Below, piece after piece: positions 1 through 6,873 of a stretch of 20,363 nucleotides of DNA. The position numbers and the translations under genes were made by a program. Origin of the DNA: a virus; the IMG/VR virus record IMGVR_UViG_3300009414_000100, positions 1 through 20,363 of that record; one strand, written 5' to 3'. How positions within the stretch are numbered: the stretch's first letter is position 1; each line of letters starts with the position of its first letter. The notes beneath the pieces were generated by a model. The model worked only from the letters and a program-made list of their open reading frames with translations. It was not told the DNA's origin and did no database searches.

Positions 1-2
1 AG

Positions 3-362
3 CAGCAAGTGCATCTTATGCAGCAGGCCGATGAGTATGGCAAGCATATCCAGGGCAAGCAGATGGCGGCGGAGCATTTTATTAAGAAGTACGGGCTTAC
101 CATAGACGACTTCTCGGAACTTAGAAAGTACGAGGATCCCGCATCCATGGATCAAGCGGCGCAAAGGTTGTCAAAAGACCGGCAGCGCGATTCGGAGCTC
201 GCGACACTAAAGCAGGCTCGCGTCCCGCCGCAGGCACTTGACAATAGCCAGGGCAACCCGGGAGTGGCTGCCAATGAGGGGGGCTGGCTAGATAGGTACA
301 ATGTTGGCGATCGGTCGCCTAGCGCGGTGGCCGCAGCAAGACGAGCAACGGGGCTACAGTAA
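3..362 (+). CDS. Scaffold-like protein, C-terminal part (5' truncated)
   Basis: The frame is open to the left edge of the window, so the start lies outside; the GTG at 9 is only the first possible start codon visible. The visible 119 or so residues are rich in Gln, Ala, Lys and Glu, predicted mostly helical, and end in a disordered Gly/Ala/Arg-rich tail. No catalytic motif is seen. It lies directly upstream of the major capsid gene, where tailed phages without a capsid delta domain usually encode a scaffolding protein; that role is inferred from position and composition only. It could also be another minor head protein. Confidence 0.55.
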   Translation, partial: QQVHLMQQADEYGKHIQGKQMAAEHFIKKYGLTIDDFSELRKYEDPASMDQAAQRLSKDRQRDSELATLKQARVPPQALDNSQGNPGVAANEGGWLDRYNVGDRSPSAVAAARRATGLQ

Positions 363-382
363 TCTAGCTAGGAGGCTTTAGG

Positions 383-1261
383 ATGGCGCAGACGGCGACG
401 ACGGGCAATCTGGAAAATGCCCAGAAGATCATTCTTGCGGCAAGTAGGTATACGGAGGAGCATAACGCTCCTGCGCTGGCGTTGATCGAGCAGTTTAGCC
501 TTCCGAAGGGGGCAAAGCAGGTCACCGTCCCCAAGGTTGGCCAGATGTCCATGTCTGACCTCGTAGACGGCCAAGATATTATTGACGAGGAAGACATCGG
601 CATGACCACGGTTGATCTCACGGCGAGCGAGGTTGGCGCTAAGGTTATCCTCACTGACAAGCTGGTCCGGCAGGCCGCCGACAACGTCTTCTCCATGATA
701 GGAAGGCAGCTTGGTGACGGCATGGCGAGAAAAAAAGACACGGACGTAATTGCCCTGTGGCCTAACCTTAATGATGGCACGATCTTATCTGCGGATAACC
801 AGACATTCTCTACGGCGAATGTTCATGCCGCTATAAGTAGGGCGAAGGCCAATAAGTTTGGAAGCCAGCTTTACATAATTCATCACCCAAACGCGGTTGC
901 GGAACTTTCTAAGGCATCGGCTACAACTGCCGACACTGCTGCCGCTGCTGGACTTACGAGCGGTTGGAGCGTCGATCTGTTGCAGAACTTCTACAGCGGG
1001 CTCCGCCCCATCAACGGCGTCAGCATTTTTGAGGACGGGAATATCGCAAAGATTGGCACCACGGACTCGGGATATGGCGTTATCGCTGACAAGACGGCCA
1101 TGGCGGCCCTTACCAGCGTAGACACGAGGACTGAGCGACAGCGCGACGCCTCTCTCAGGGCCACGGAACTGGTAATGACCGCAGACTACGGTGTGTTTGA
1201 GCTAGACGACAGCCGGGGCGCAGCGTTCAGGGCAGAGATTGGCGACCTTGCCTTCTCGTAG
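383..1261 (+). CDS. Major capsid protein (HK97-fold type)
   Basis: This 292-residue protein builds the icosahedral head. It starts at ATG 383 after the SD AGGAGG at 371-376. The N-terminal part (about 1-45) is helical; residues about 48-95 contain beta strands and an acidic loop (DLVDGQDIIDEEDIG) followed by 'TASEVGAKVILTDKLVRQAAD', the type of segment that precedes the spine helix in P22/N4-like coat proteins. The C-terminus (about 225-292) has the usual 'ELVMTADYGVFELDD' strand. There is no N-terminal delta domain, which fits a separate scaffold gene just upstream. The family is recognised by pattern and gene order; no alignment was run. Confidence 0.8.
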   Translation: MAQTATTGNLENAQKIILAASRYTEEHNAPALALIEQFSLPKGAKQVTVPKVGQMSMSDLVDGQDIIDEEDIGMTTVDLTASEVGAKVILTDKLVRQAADNVFSMIGRQLGDGMARKKDTDVIALWPNLNDGTILSADNQTFSTANVHAAISRAKANKFGSQLYIIHHPNAVAELSKASATTADTAAAAGLTSGWSVDLLQNFYSGLRPINGVSIFEDGNIAKIGTTDSGYGVIADKTAMAALTSVDTRTERQRDASLRATELVMTADYGVFELDDSRGAAFRAEIGDLAFS

Positions 1262-1284
1262 GCATAAGTAAGTGAGGGTAAGTA

Positions 1285-1758
1285 GTGGTAGGGATAACTG
1301 AGCGCAACCAGCAGAAGCTGGAGCTAGCTAATGCAGGCTTCTCGTTAAAGTACATAGACGAGTGGCAACCCAAGGCGACCCTATATCGGCACAAGCCTAG
1401 CTACAATGCAGAAGGCAGTGTGTCAGAGGATATTGGCACTACGGTAAAAGGGGTTCCTGGAGAGCCCGGATACGTGTTGCGTAAGGCTAAGATCGGACTA
1501 TTCCCCTGGGCTCCTGGTGCAAGCTGCGAGTGCCAGTGGTGCGTCGGGCAGCGCCCCGGGCCTACGGACTCGTCCGTCAGGCAGGCTGCTGATAGCGTTT
1601 TCGCGATTGTCGGTAGCCAGCTTGGCAATGATGTGGCGCAGGCTGTGCCTGCAAAGCCCTCGATCAGCGTCTATTGCCCGGTCTGCAATGCGGAGATTAT
1701 AGGGGCATCGCGTGCGGGGGCTCAGTCTAAGCTGAGGGCTCACGCCAAAACTCACTAA
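1285..1758 (+). CDS. Zinc-finger head-region protein carrying a capsid-like peptide
   Basis: GTG start at 1285 with a purine-rich GAGGG upstream; 157 residues. The N-terminus begins GITERNQQKLELANAG. A CxCxxC cluster lies at about 82-87, and the C-terminus has CPVC followed by HAKTH, a C2H2-type zinc site. Residues about 98-121 (VRQAADSVFAIVGSQLGND) closely match residues about 94-117 of the capsid protein just upstream (VRQAADNVFSMIGRQLGDG), suggesting partial duplication or a shared assembly segment. Function is unknown; the place between capsid and decoration genes suggests a head or packaging accessory role. It may instead be a DNA- or protein-binding regulator. Confidence 0.65.
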   Translation: MVGITERNQQKLELANAGFSLKYIDEWQPKATLYRHKPSYNAEGSVSEDIGTTVKGVPGEPGYVLRKAKIGLFPWAPGASCECQWCVGQRPGPTDSSVRQAADSVFAIVGSQLGNDVAQAVPAKPSISVYCPVCNAEIIGASRAGAQSKLRAHAKTH

Positions 1759-1771
1759 GGGTTAATGCTTG

Positions 1772-1829
1772 GGGCGGCTGTAACGATAGGCCGAGGCCGC
1801 CCTCGGGCAGTGCAAATATCGGCCTATCG
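1772..1829 (+). promoter_or_regulatory. Two mutually exclusive hairpins in a leader region
   Basis: The 117-nt gap between the zinc-finger gene and the next virion gene contains a perfect 11-bp inverted repeat (CGATAGGCCGA at 1784-1794 and TCGGCCTATCG at 1819-1829, 24-nt loop). A second 7-bp pair (GGGCGGC at 1772-1778 with GCCGCCC at 1796-1802) surrounds its left arm, so the two stems cannot form together. No U-tract follows, so this is not a standard intrinsic terminator. A role in mRNA stability, processing or attenuation before a highly expressed gene is plausible but inferred. A smaller repeat TTTAAG-C-CTTAAA lies at 1851-1863, next to the SD. Confidence 0.6.
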
Positions 1830-1875
1830 CAGGACATAGGAGCCTGTAAATTTAAGCCTTAAAGGAGGTTTGGAA

Positions 1876-2622
1876 ATGTCGTTTCCAAAAACAATTAGTG
1901 GAAGTTATGGGTGGGAAAAACAAACCACATCAGCACAGAGGCAAGTCCTTGGGGCTGAGATGGTGTTTGCAGATGGTAGAAAGTACAGATATGTAGAGAA
2001 TGGCGGCACTGCTATTGAGGAAGGAATGATTGTAGCGAGTGAGGCTCCTGCCGGTAACCATGATGAAGACCTAGCGGTAGCAACAACTGCTGCTGGCTCT
2101 AGTTCGGTTACCGTCACGCTTGGTGCAACCGCTGCTGCAAAGAATCTATATGCAGAGGGGTATCTGTTCTTCAACTTACCTACGCTTTCAACAGCGGGGT
2201 CAAGGGTCTTTTACAAGATCAAGAGCCATCCTCAAGCTGACGGTTCTGCTACATTAGCCCTGACTCTTGATGAGCCAGATGCTACAGTTATTGCCGTTAC
2301 TAACGGAACAGAGACAGCGGGTCTAATCAAGAGCCCTTATAAAGATATAGTAGTAGCTCCTGCTGCTGTAGCAGGACGCTTTGTAGGTCTGTCAGTTTGT
2401 CAGGTTGCTGCTGACTACTTTGGGTGGGTACAGGTTGCAGGCATGGGTGTAGCTGCTATGGACGGAACACCTGCCGTTGGCACACTTGTTGGTGCTAGTT
2501 CTAACCACGCAGGTTCGTTACTTGCCGTTGGGGCAGATACGACTCCTGCTCTTGCTAGGACACATGGTAAAGCTGGTGTGAACGACGAGTATCACACCGT
2601 AATGTTGATGAACCTGTACTAA
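1876..2622 (+). CDS. Putative capsid decoration / abundant virion protein
   Basis: The chosen start is ATG 1876, 7 nt after a strong SD (AAAGGAGG at 1861-1868); an in-frame TTG at 1870 is too close to the SD. The 248-residue protein is rich in Ala, Gly, Thr and Val with regular beta strands and no Cys cluster, as in head decoration or head-fibre proteins. A separate leader with hairpins and the strong SD suggest high expression. Its codons are visibly richer in A/T at third positions than the neighbours (for example GTAGCAGGACGC, GCTGCTGTA), which may reflect selection for expression or recent transfer. The virion role is inferred from position. Confidence 0.55.
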   Translation: MSFPKTISGSYGWEKQTTSAQRQVLGAEMVFADGRKYRYVENGGTAIEEGMIVASEAPAGNHDEDLAVATTAAGSSSVTVTLGATAAAKNLYAEGYLFFNLPTLSTAGSRVFYKIKSHPQADGSATLALTLDEPDATVIAVTNGTETAGLIKSPYKDIVVAPAAVAGRFVGLSVCQVAADYFGWVQVAGMGVAAMDGTPAVGTLVGASSNHAGSLLAVGADTTPALARTHGKAGVNDEYHTVMLMNLY

Positions 2623-2624
2623 AA

Positions 2625-3059
2625 GTGGTAACTGAACTCTGGACCCCGCAGGTGGTCACGAGTCACGCCGTGTCCCCTGCGGGGCACAACGCTGAGACCG
2701 GCGGGCAGATACAGTCACACATCTTCCGGGTACACGACCCTGTCACGGGCAAGAGGCATAAGTTCTGCGTCCTTGCAGACGACGAGACCTCACAGGCGCA
2801 CCTCGAGGACATGGCTGCCCAGGCCGTTGACACTTGGCTTACCGAGATCAGGCAAAAAGATCATAAGCCTGCTCCTAATGCTGGGCAGCGTAAGGAGATA
2901 GGCAAGATCCTGGACGAGATCAGGACCAACCGCATCAAGCGCAAGGAAAGTTCCAACGGCAAGATCTACTACTCTGGACTGAAGGGGGCTAAGTATGGCG
3001 GGCACGGAAATACAGGTAACGGAAGGCGACCTGTCAGAGGTGCTTCGCCTCAAGGTTAA
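2625..3059 (+). CDS. Hypothetical virion-region protein
   Basis: GTG start at 2625, two bases after the previous stop, so translation is probably coupled; no clear SD. The 144-residue protein has a middle beta-rich part (about 25-55: QIQSHIFRVHDPVTGKRHKF), a helical stretch (about 60-80), and a strongly basic, glycine-rich tail (about 95-144, with many Lys/Arg and NTGNGRR). The tail may be a nucleic-acid-contacting or disordered arm. The family is not recognised. The 3' end overlaps the next gene by 65 nt in another frame. Confidence 0.55.
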   Translation: MVTELWTPQVVTSHAVSPAGHNAETGGQIQSHIFRVHDPVTGKRHKFCVLADDETSQAHLEDMAAQAVDTWLTEIRQKDHKPAPNAGQRKEIGKILDEIRTNRIKRKESSNGKIYYSGLKGAKYGGHGNTGNGRRPVRGASPQG

Positions 3060-3216
3060 CGAGGTTACGAACCTGCAAGTCCAGCTAGTTGCGATGACCC
3101 GGGCAGTGACCGAGCGCAACCAGAGAATAGACGATCTTGAAGCCAGGCTTGCCAGCTTGAATAGTAAGGAGGCTGTAGATGCCGAGGGTAGGGAAGAAAA
3201 AGTTCCCGTACACTAA
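2995..3216 (+). CDS. Small coiled-coil protein
   Basis: ATG at 2995 with the purine stretch GAAGGGGG upstream. Residues about 14-58 form heptad-like repeats (LSEVLRLKVNEVTNLQVQL, then IDDLEARLASL), so a coiled coil is likely. The 5' end overlaps the previous gene by 65 nt and the 3' end overlaps the next tiny gene by 38 nt. Small coiled-coil proteins in this position are common in phage head modules, but no specific function can be given. The overlaps on both sides are unusual but each start has its own SD. Confidence 0.6.
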   Translation: MAGTEIQVTEGDLSEVLRLKVNEVTNLQVQLVAMTRAVTERNQRIDDLEARLASLNSKEAVDAEGREEKVPVH

Positions 3217-3286
3217 GAAGGGCAAACAGGCCGCCGCTGCCTACGCGAAGAAAACTCGCAAGAAGGCACGCCGGTCTGGATACTAG
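3179..3286 (+). CDS. Tiny highly basic head protein (35 aa)
   Basis: A short gene with a near-perfect SD (AAGGAGG at 3166-3172, 6 nt from ATG 3179) ending at TAG 3284-3286. The product begins MPRVGKKKFPYTKKGKQ and continues Ala/Lys/Arg-rich: 13 of 35 residues are Lys or Arg. Very similar tiny proteins with a 'GKKKFPYTKKG' core recur in many phage head modules. The charge suggests contact with packaged DNA or with acidic capsid surfaces, but the role is not known. It overlaps the end of the coiled-coil gene by 38 nt. Confidence 0.75.
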   Translation: MPRVGKKKFPYTKKGKQAAAAYAKKTRKKARRSGY

Positions 3287-3305
3287 TATTTGATGGGGTG
3301 CAGGG

Positions 3306-4571
3306 ATGGCAGTTATCCAAGGAAGAACCCGCGCCCAGCTTCGCCGGAGCATTGGCTACAACTTAGGCGCAGTATATGTCTCGTCGGCTAGTGACAATTC
3401 CACTGCCACGAATGAGATAACCGACAACACGCTTATAGGCGCGGACGACAACCACAACGGCAAGTGGGTAGTCTTTAACGACGCTAGCGGGACAGCGGGG
3501 CAGGTTACCCGTGTCAGCGACTACACCTCTAGCTCGACTAAGCTCGAGGTGTCTCCTGCGCTGGCCGCCAATCCAGCCACCAGCGACAGCTACGAGCTGT
3601 GGGATGCTGAGTTTAACCCCGCGGTTATCGACGACTTCCTCAACCAGGCGATCATAGAGTCCACGGGTCACGCCTGGGACCCGGTAGAAAGCCTGGCTTT
3701 CCATACAGATGGGGGCATATTGCGGCTGGATGTCCCGTCCGGCATCTCTATGGTTCGAGACCTCTTCTACCGCAATAGCGTGGACTTTACCCGGCTTCAC
3801 TCCTGCAACAGCGCATTCGATGAGACCGTGGACTCGGACTTCACGGTCACTGCTGATACGGAGATCAAGAAACAGGGCACTGCCAGCAACAAGTTTGTCA
3901 TAGCTGGCGGAGCCAGTGCTGGCGACATTGCCACCGACTCGTTTGGCAGCAAGGATATCAGCGGGTACGACTACATCGAGCTCTGGGCCAGGAGTACGGT
4001 GGCCACCAGTGCTGGCAACCTGAAGATACTCCTTGACGACACGGCCAGTTGTGCTTCGCCCCTAGAGACCCTGAGCGTTCCTGCCCTAACGGCGGATACT
4101 TGGACATTCTGCCGGGTGGCCTTGGCCAACCCTGAAAGCGATACCGCGATCATCTCGATAGGCCTTGAGTACGACTCCGACCTCGGGGCCTGCACCGTCT
4201 GGCTGGACGATATCAGCGTCGTCAAGAACGATACGGCTAAATGGATTAAGCTGCCGCGTCACCTGTGGTGGATAGACAAAGAGGCTAAGGACGTTGTGAT
4301 GGATAGCTACGTCCATGGCGTGGCCCGCTACAATCTCCTCAAGCTCGTAGGCGGGGACAAGCCCGCGCTACTTAGCGCAGACTCGGACACCTCCGAGATC
4401 AGCGAGCGTTACCTGATCGCGGCTGCCACAGCCAGGGCTTTCGCGGCCAACTCTGGCGGGCAGGGCACGGACCCAGACCAACGACGCGGCCAGGCGGGCT
4501 TCTGGTTTGGCATGGCAAACTCTGCCAAGAGGGCGCTGCCCCTTCTGACTAATGTACGGCTGGTCGAATAG
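3306..4571 (+). CDS. Head-tail adaptor-like protein with an inserted beta-sandwich domain
   Basis: ATG 3306 after a G-rich SD (GGGGTG), 421 residues. The N-terminal (about 1-165) and C-terminal (about 316-421) parts are helix-rich and resemble adaptor/neck proteins of short-tailed phages (FNPAVIDDFLNQAI; ERYLIAAATARAFAANS). Between them, about 165-315, is a beta-rich module with the pattern of a carbohydrate-binding jelly roll (KDISGYDYIELWARS, LDDTAS, TWTFCRVAL, VWLDDISVV). The TAG stop overlaps the next GTG start (TAGTG). Adaptor identity is inferred from the pairing with the following gene, as in T7 gp11/gp12; similarity was not computed. Confidence 0.55.
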   Translation: MAVIQGRTRAQLRRSIGYNLGAVYVSSASDNSTATNEITDNTLIGADDNHNGKWVVFNDASGTAGQVTRVSDYTSSSTKLEVSPALAANPATSDSYELWDAEFNPAVIDDFLNQAIIESTGHAWDPVESLAFHTDGGILRLDVPSGISMVRDLFYRNSVDFTRLHSCNSAFDETVDSDFTVTADTEIKKQGTASNKFVIAGGASAGDIATDSFGSKDISGYDYIELWARSTVATSAGNLKILLDDTASCASPLETLSVPALTADTWTFCRVALANPESDTAIISIGLEYDSDLGACTVWLDDISVVKNDTAKWIKLPRHLWWIDKEAKDVVMDSYVHGVARYNLLKLVGGDKPALLSADSDTSEISERYLIAAATARAFAANSGGQGTDPDQRRGQAGFWFGMANSAKRALPLLTNVRLVE

Positions 4572-6499
4572 TGGCCGCCAAGGTAGAGAGCCCTAACGAG
4601 ATTAGCCTGAACGGGGTATTCTACCCTATCGCCAGGCCTGTCCAGAGCGTACTCGCTTCCTTATACCCCTCCAAGGTCGTCATAGGCGACACCACCAAGG
4701 ACAGCCAGGCCCGCACCTCCGTTATTGCGTGGTCGGACTGGCGTGGAGGGATAGGCGTCAACCGCATGGAACACGGCGGAGACGTTAACCGTGCGTGGTG
4801 GAGTACCCTCCAGCTACGCTATAAGAACCACCTGATCCTGCCTGGGCTGGACAACGACGCTGCGGCCAATGGCACCGCCACCAGCCTAACAGGCCCTACG
4901 ATAGGCGCTATCGCAGAGTACGCGAATGCTGTGTATGTGGCCTGGAACGGCTCTATATCCCAAGACGCCAAGGTATACCTGTACAACAATACGTCCGACG
5001 CCTGGGGCTCGGCTCTAGCTACGCCTAGCGACCAGGTTACGGATACCGTAACGTGGCGCACCTTGGCCTCAGAGACATTCCTGATCTTCGCCCACTACGA
5101 TACCAACGGATCGGGCTACACCCGGTTTGATGGCTCTACGTGGACGGAGGACGCCTTTGACACACAGTATGTGGCGGTCTGGGACGACCGTCTCTGGGGC
5201 ATAAGCTATGCAGGGCAGCTATGGTACTCAATCGTAGCTGGCACCGAGGTGACCGACGCCAAGCTGCCCCTGCCTCCTGGCTCTGTTACTGCTCTATTTG
5301 TGGCCCGAGACGCTGGCGGTGAGCCGATTATCTATGCGGCCACCAAGAAGGGGTTGTTTGCCCACGATGCCGCAAACTCTCAGTTTGTGCAGACGGAGCT
5401 GACCCTGCCCAATCATCCCTTTGCTGGTCGGGGCACGATCAGATGGCGCGACAGTATCTACATGCCTGCGGGGCTGGGGCTGTACAGGTATATCAACCAG
5501 GCTGGCGGGGCCGTCCTGACCATCGCAGGGCCTGACCGCGATGACGGGCTCCCAGCCGACAACCGAGGCACCATCAAGTACATGAGCGGCTCTCACAACG
5601 AGCTGTTCGCTGGCGTGGACTCCTCCACGGCTGCAAAGATAGTATCCTCTAGCTCCTTGCCGTATCAGTGGCAGAGCCACCAGGGGTCTACGGTAATTGA
5701 TGCGGACACAGGCTACTCATCTATCCTGGGGTATAACGAGCTAGGCTGGGAAACTAAGTGGGCAGCCACCACCGTAGGCAAGAGCATTCAGCATATGCTG
5801 GTCAGTGACGCCTACAGTGAGTACCGTCTCTGGTGGGGGTTCGACGGCGAGATCAAGTTTATGAAGATCCCGTCGGACATCATCAACCCCTCCTTTGTGT
5901 CGGACTTTGAGTTTCGGGTCAGCGGAACACATGAGACGCCCTGGTTCAACGCGGGCCAGAGCGAGGTCGATAAGCTGGCACTCAAGCTGCGGACCGAGGT
6001 GCAGGACGCCAGCAGCACCGAGACGGTGACCGTCTCGTATGCCACAGATTACAGTGAGAGCTATACGTCGGCGGGGTCGGCTATTACCTCAGATGGCATC
6101 ACCACCTACACGTTTGGCTCCAAGGCGGGCACCACGTTCCGGGCCATCAAGTTCAAGGTTGCGCTGGCTCGGACAACGAACACATCGACGGCTAACTACA
6201 AGAAGCTGACCCCAGACATGGTTAGCCTGACCCTCGAGTGGCGAAAGAAGCTGCCGGCTAAGTGGGGCCATCAGATTCAGATAGATCTTAGCAAGGACGA
6301 CTACAAGGGCAAGAGCCCGAAGGACTTGCGGGCCGCGCTCCTCTCCGCGATCGAGTCAACCACGCTGGTGGAGTTCACCTTCCGGGACGACTCGGGAGGC
6401 GACCGCAACTTCTACGTGGACGTTACCTCTGCTACCGGGTTGGAGTTTTCGGGCTACGACGAGCGGGGGCAGTCTACGGTCAGCTTGGTGGAACCATGA
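4571..6499 (+). CDS. Large beta-propeller-like tail ('nozzle'-like) protein
   Basis: GTG at 4571 overlaps the previous stop by one base. The 642-residue protein has no signal peptide. Repeated short beta blades with aromatic/Gly turns (DRLWGISYAGQLWYSIV, GEPIIYAATKKGLFAHD, GRGTIRWRDSIYMPAGLGLY) run through about 30-440, typical of a beta-propeller. The last 200 residues form beta sandwiches ending 'VEFTFRDDSGGDRNFYVDV', similar to C-terminal domains of phage tail components. Size, fold pattern and position after an adaptor-like gene suggest the tail nozzle of a podovirus. The role is inferred; another tail or baseplate protein is possible. Confidence 0.55.
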   Translation: MAAKVESPNEISLNGVFYPIARPVQSVLASLYPSKVVIGDTTKDSQARTSVIAWSDWRGGIGVNRMEHGGDVNRAWWSTLQLRYKNHLILPGLDNDAAANGTATSLTGPTIGAIAEYANAVYVAWNGSISQDAKVYLYNNTSDAWGSALATPSDQVTDTVTWRTLASETFLIFAHYDTNGSGYTRFDGSTWTEDAFDTQYVAVWDDRLWGISYAGQLWYSIVAGTEVTDAKLPLPPGSVTALFVARDAGGEPIIYAATKKGLFAHDAANSQFVQTELTLPNHPFAGRGTIRWRDSIYMPAGLGLYRYINQAGGAVLTIAGPDRDDGLPADNRGTIKYMSGSHNELFAGVDSSTAAKIVSSSSLPYQWQSHQGSTVIDADTGYSSILGYNELGWETKWAATTVGKSIQHMLVSDAYSEYRLWWGFDGEIKFMKIPSDIINPSFVSDFEFRVSGTHETPWFNAGQSEVDKLALKLRTEVQDASSTETVTVSYATDYSESYTSAGSAITSDGITTYTFGSKAGTTFRAIKFKVALARTTNTSTANYKKLTPDMVSLTLEWRKKLPAKWGHQIQIDLSKDDYKGKSPKDLRAALLSAIESTTLVEFTFRDDSGGDRNFYVDVTSATGLEFSGYDERGQSTVSLVEP

Positions 6500-6789
6500 T
6501 CCTTGATGTAGGCACTACAACCGTCTCTACGGCTGGTACTGAGCAGCGGATATCGAACACTGCCAACAGGGTGCTGTGGATCAAGGCCAAGGCGCTTGCG
6601 GCGAACTCGGGCATTGCCTACCTCGGGGTGTCCGACGTTACGGCGACCAATGGCTACGAGTTGTCGGCGGGCAACGAGATCGAAGTCAGCTTCAGGGAAC
6701 TGGGGGGCTCGATCGAGTTCTCGTCTATCTATGTGGATGTGGCCACTAACGGGGACAAAGTGTGCTGGGCTGTGGTGTTGGAGGGGTAA
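6496..6789 (+). CDS. Small beta-rich virion protein
   Basis: ATG 6496 overlaps the previous TGA stop (ATGA), so it is probably translated by coupling. The 97-residue product is all-beta: TTTVSTAGTEQRISNTANRV, then a Gly/Ala loop, then strands ending in VCWAVVLEG. Small beta-sandwich proteins of this type often sit among phage tail genes and may cap or decorate the tail. No specific family is recognised. Confidence 0.6.
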   Translation: MILDVGTTTVSTAGTEQRISNTANRVLWIKAKALAANSGIAYLGVSDVTATNGYELSAGNEIEVSFRELGGSIEFSSIYVDVATNGDKVCWAVVLEG

Positions 6790-6851
6790 ATGACCCTTCT
6801 TGCGAGTCGCACGAGAGGATGAGGCTGGGGCCGGCGCTGCGGCGATGAAAG

Positions 6852-6872
6852 AGACAATGACAAGAGTTGTCT
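6852..6872 (+). promoter_or_regulatory. Small hairpin just upstream of the FTR start
   Basis: AGACAA (6852-6857) is complementary to TTGTCT (6867-6872), leaving a 9-nt loop that shows the only SD-like purines (AAGAG) ahead of ATG 6874. The start codon follows the stem by one base. The stem could limit initiation of the selenoprotein gene. The arms are short, so the effect is uncertain. The gap 6790-6873 holds no convincing ORF. Confidence 0.35.
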
Positions 6873-6873
6873 T

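Noticed and set aside
364-780. Minus-strand ORF opposite the capsid gene
   Set aside because: It is the antisense shadow of the capsid gene, without an SD; the resemblance between it and the minus-strand ORF at 1401-1628 only reflects the repeated capsid-like segment on the plus strand.
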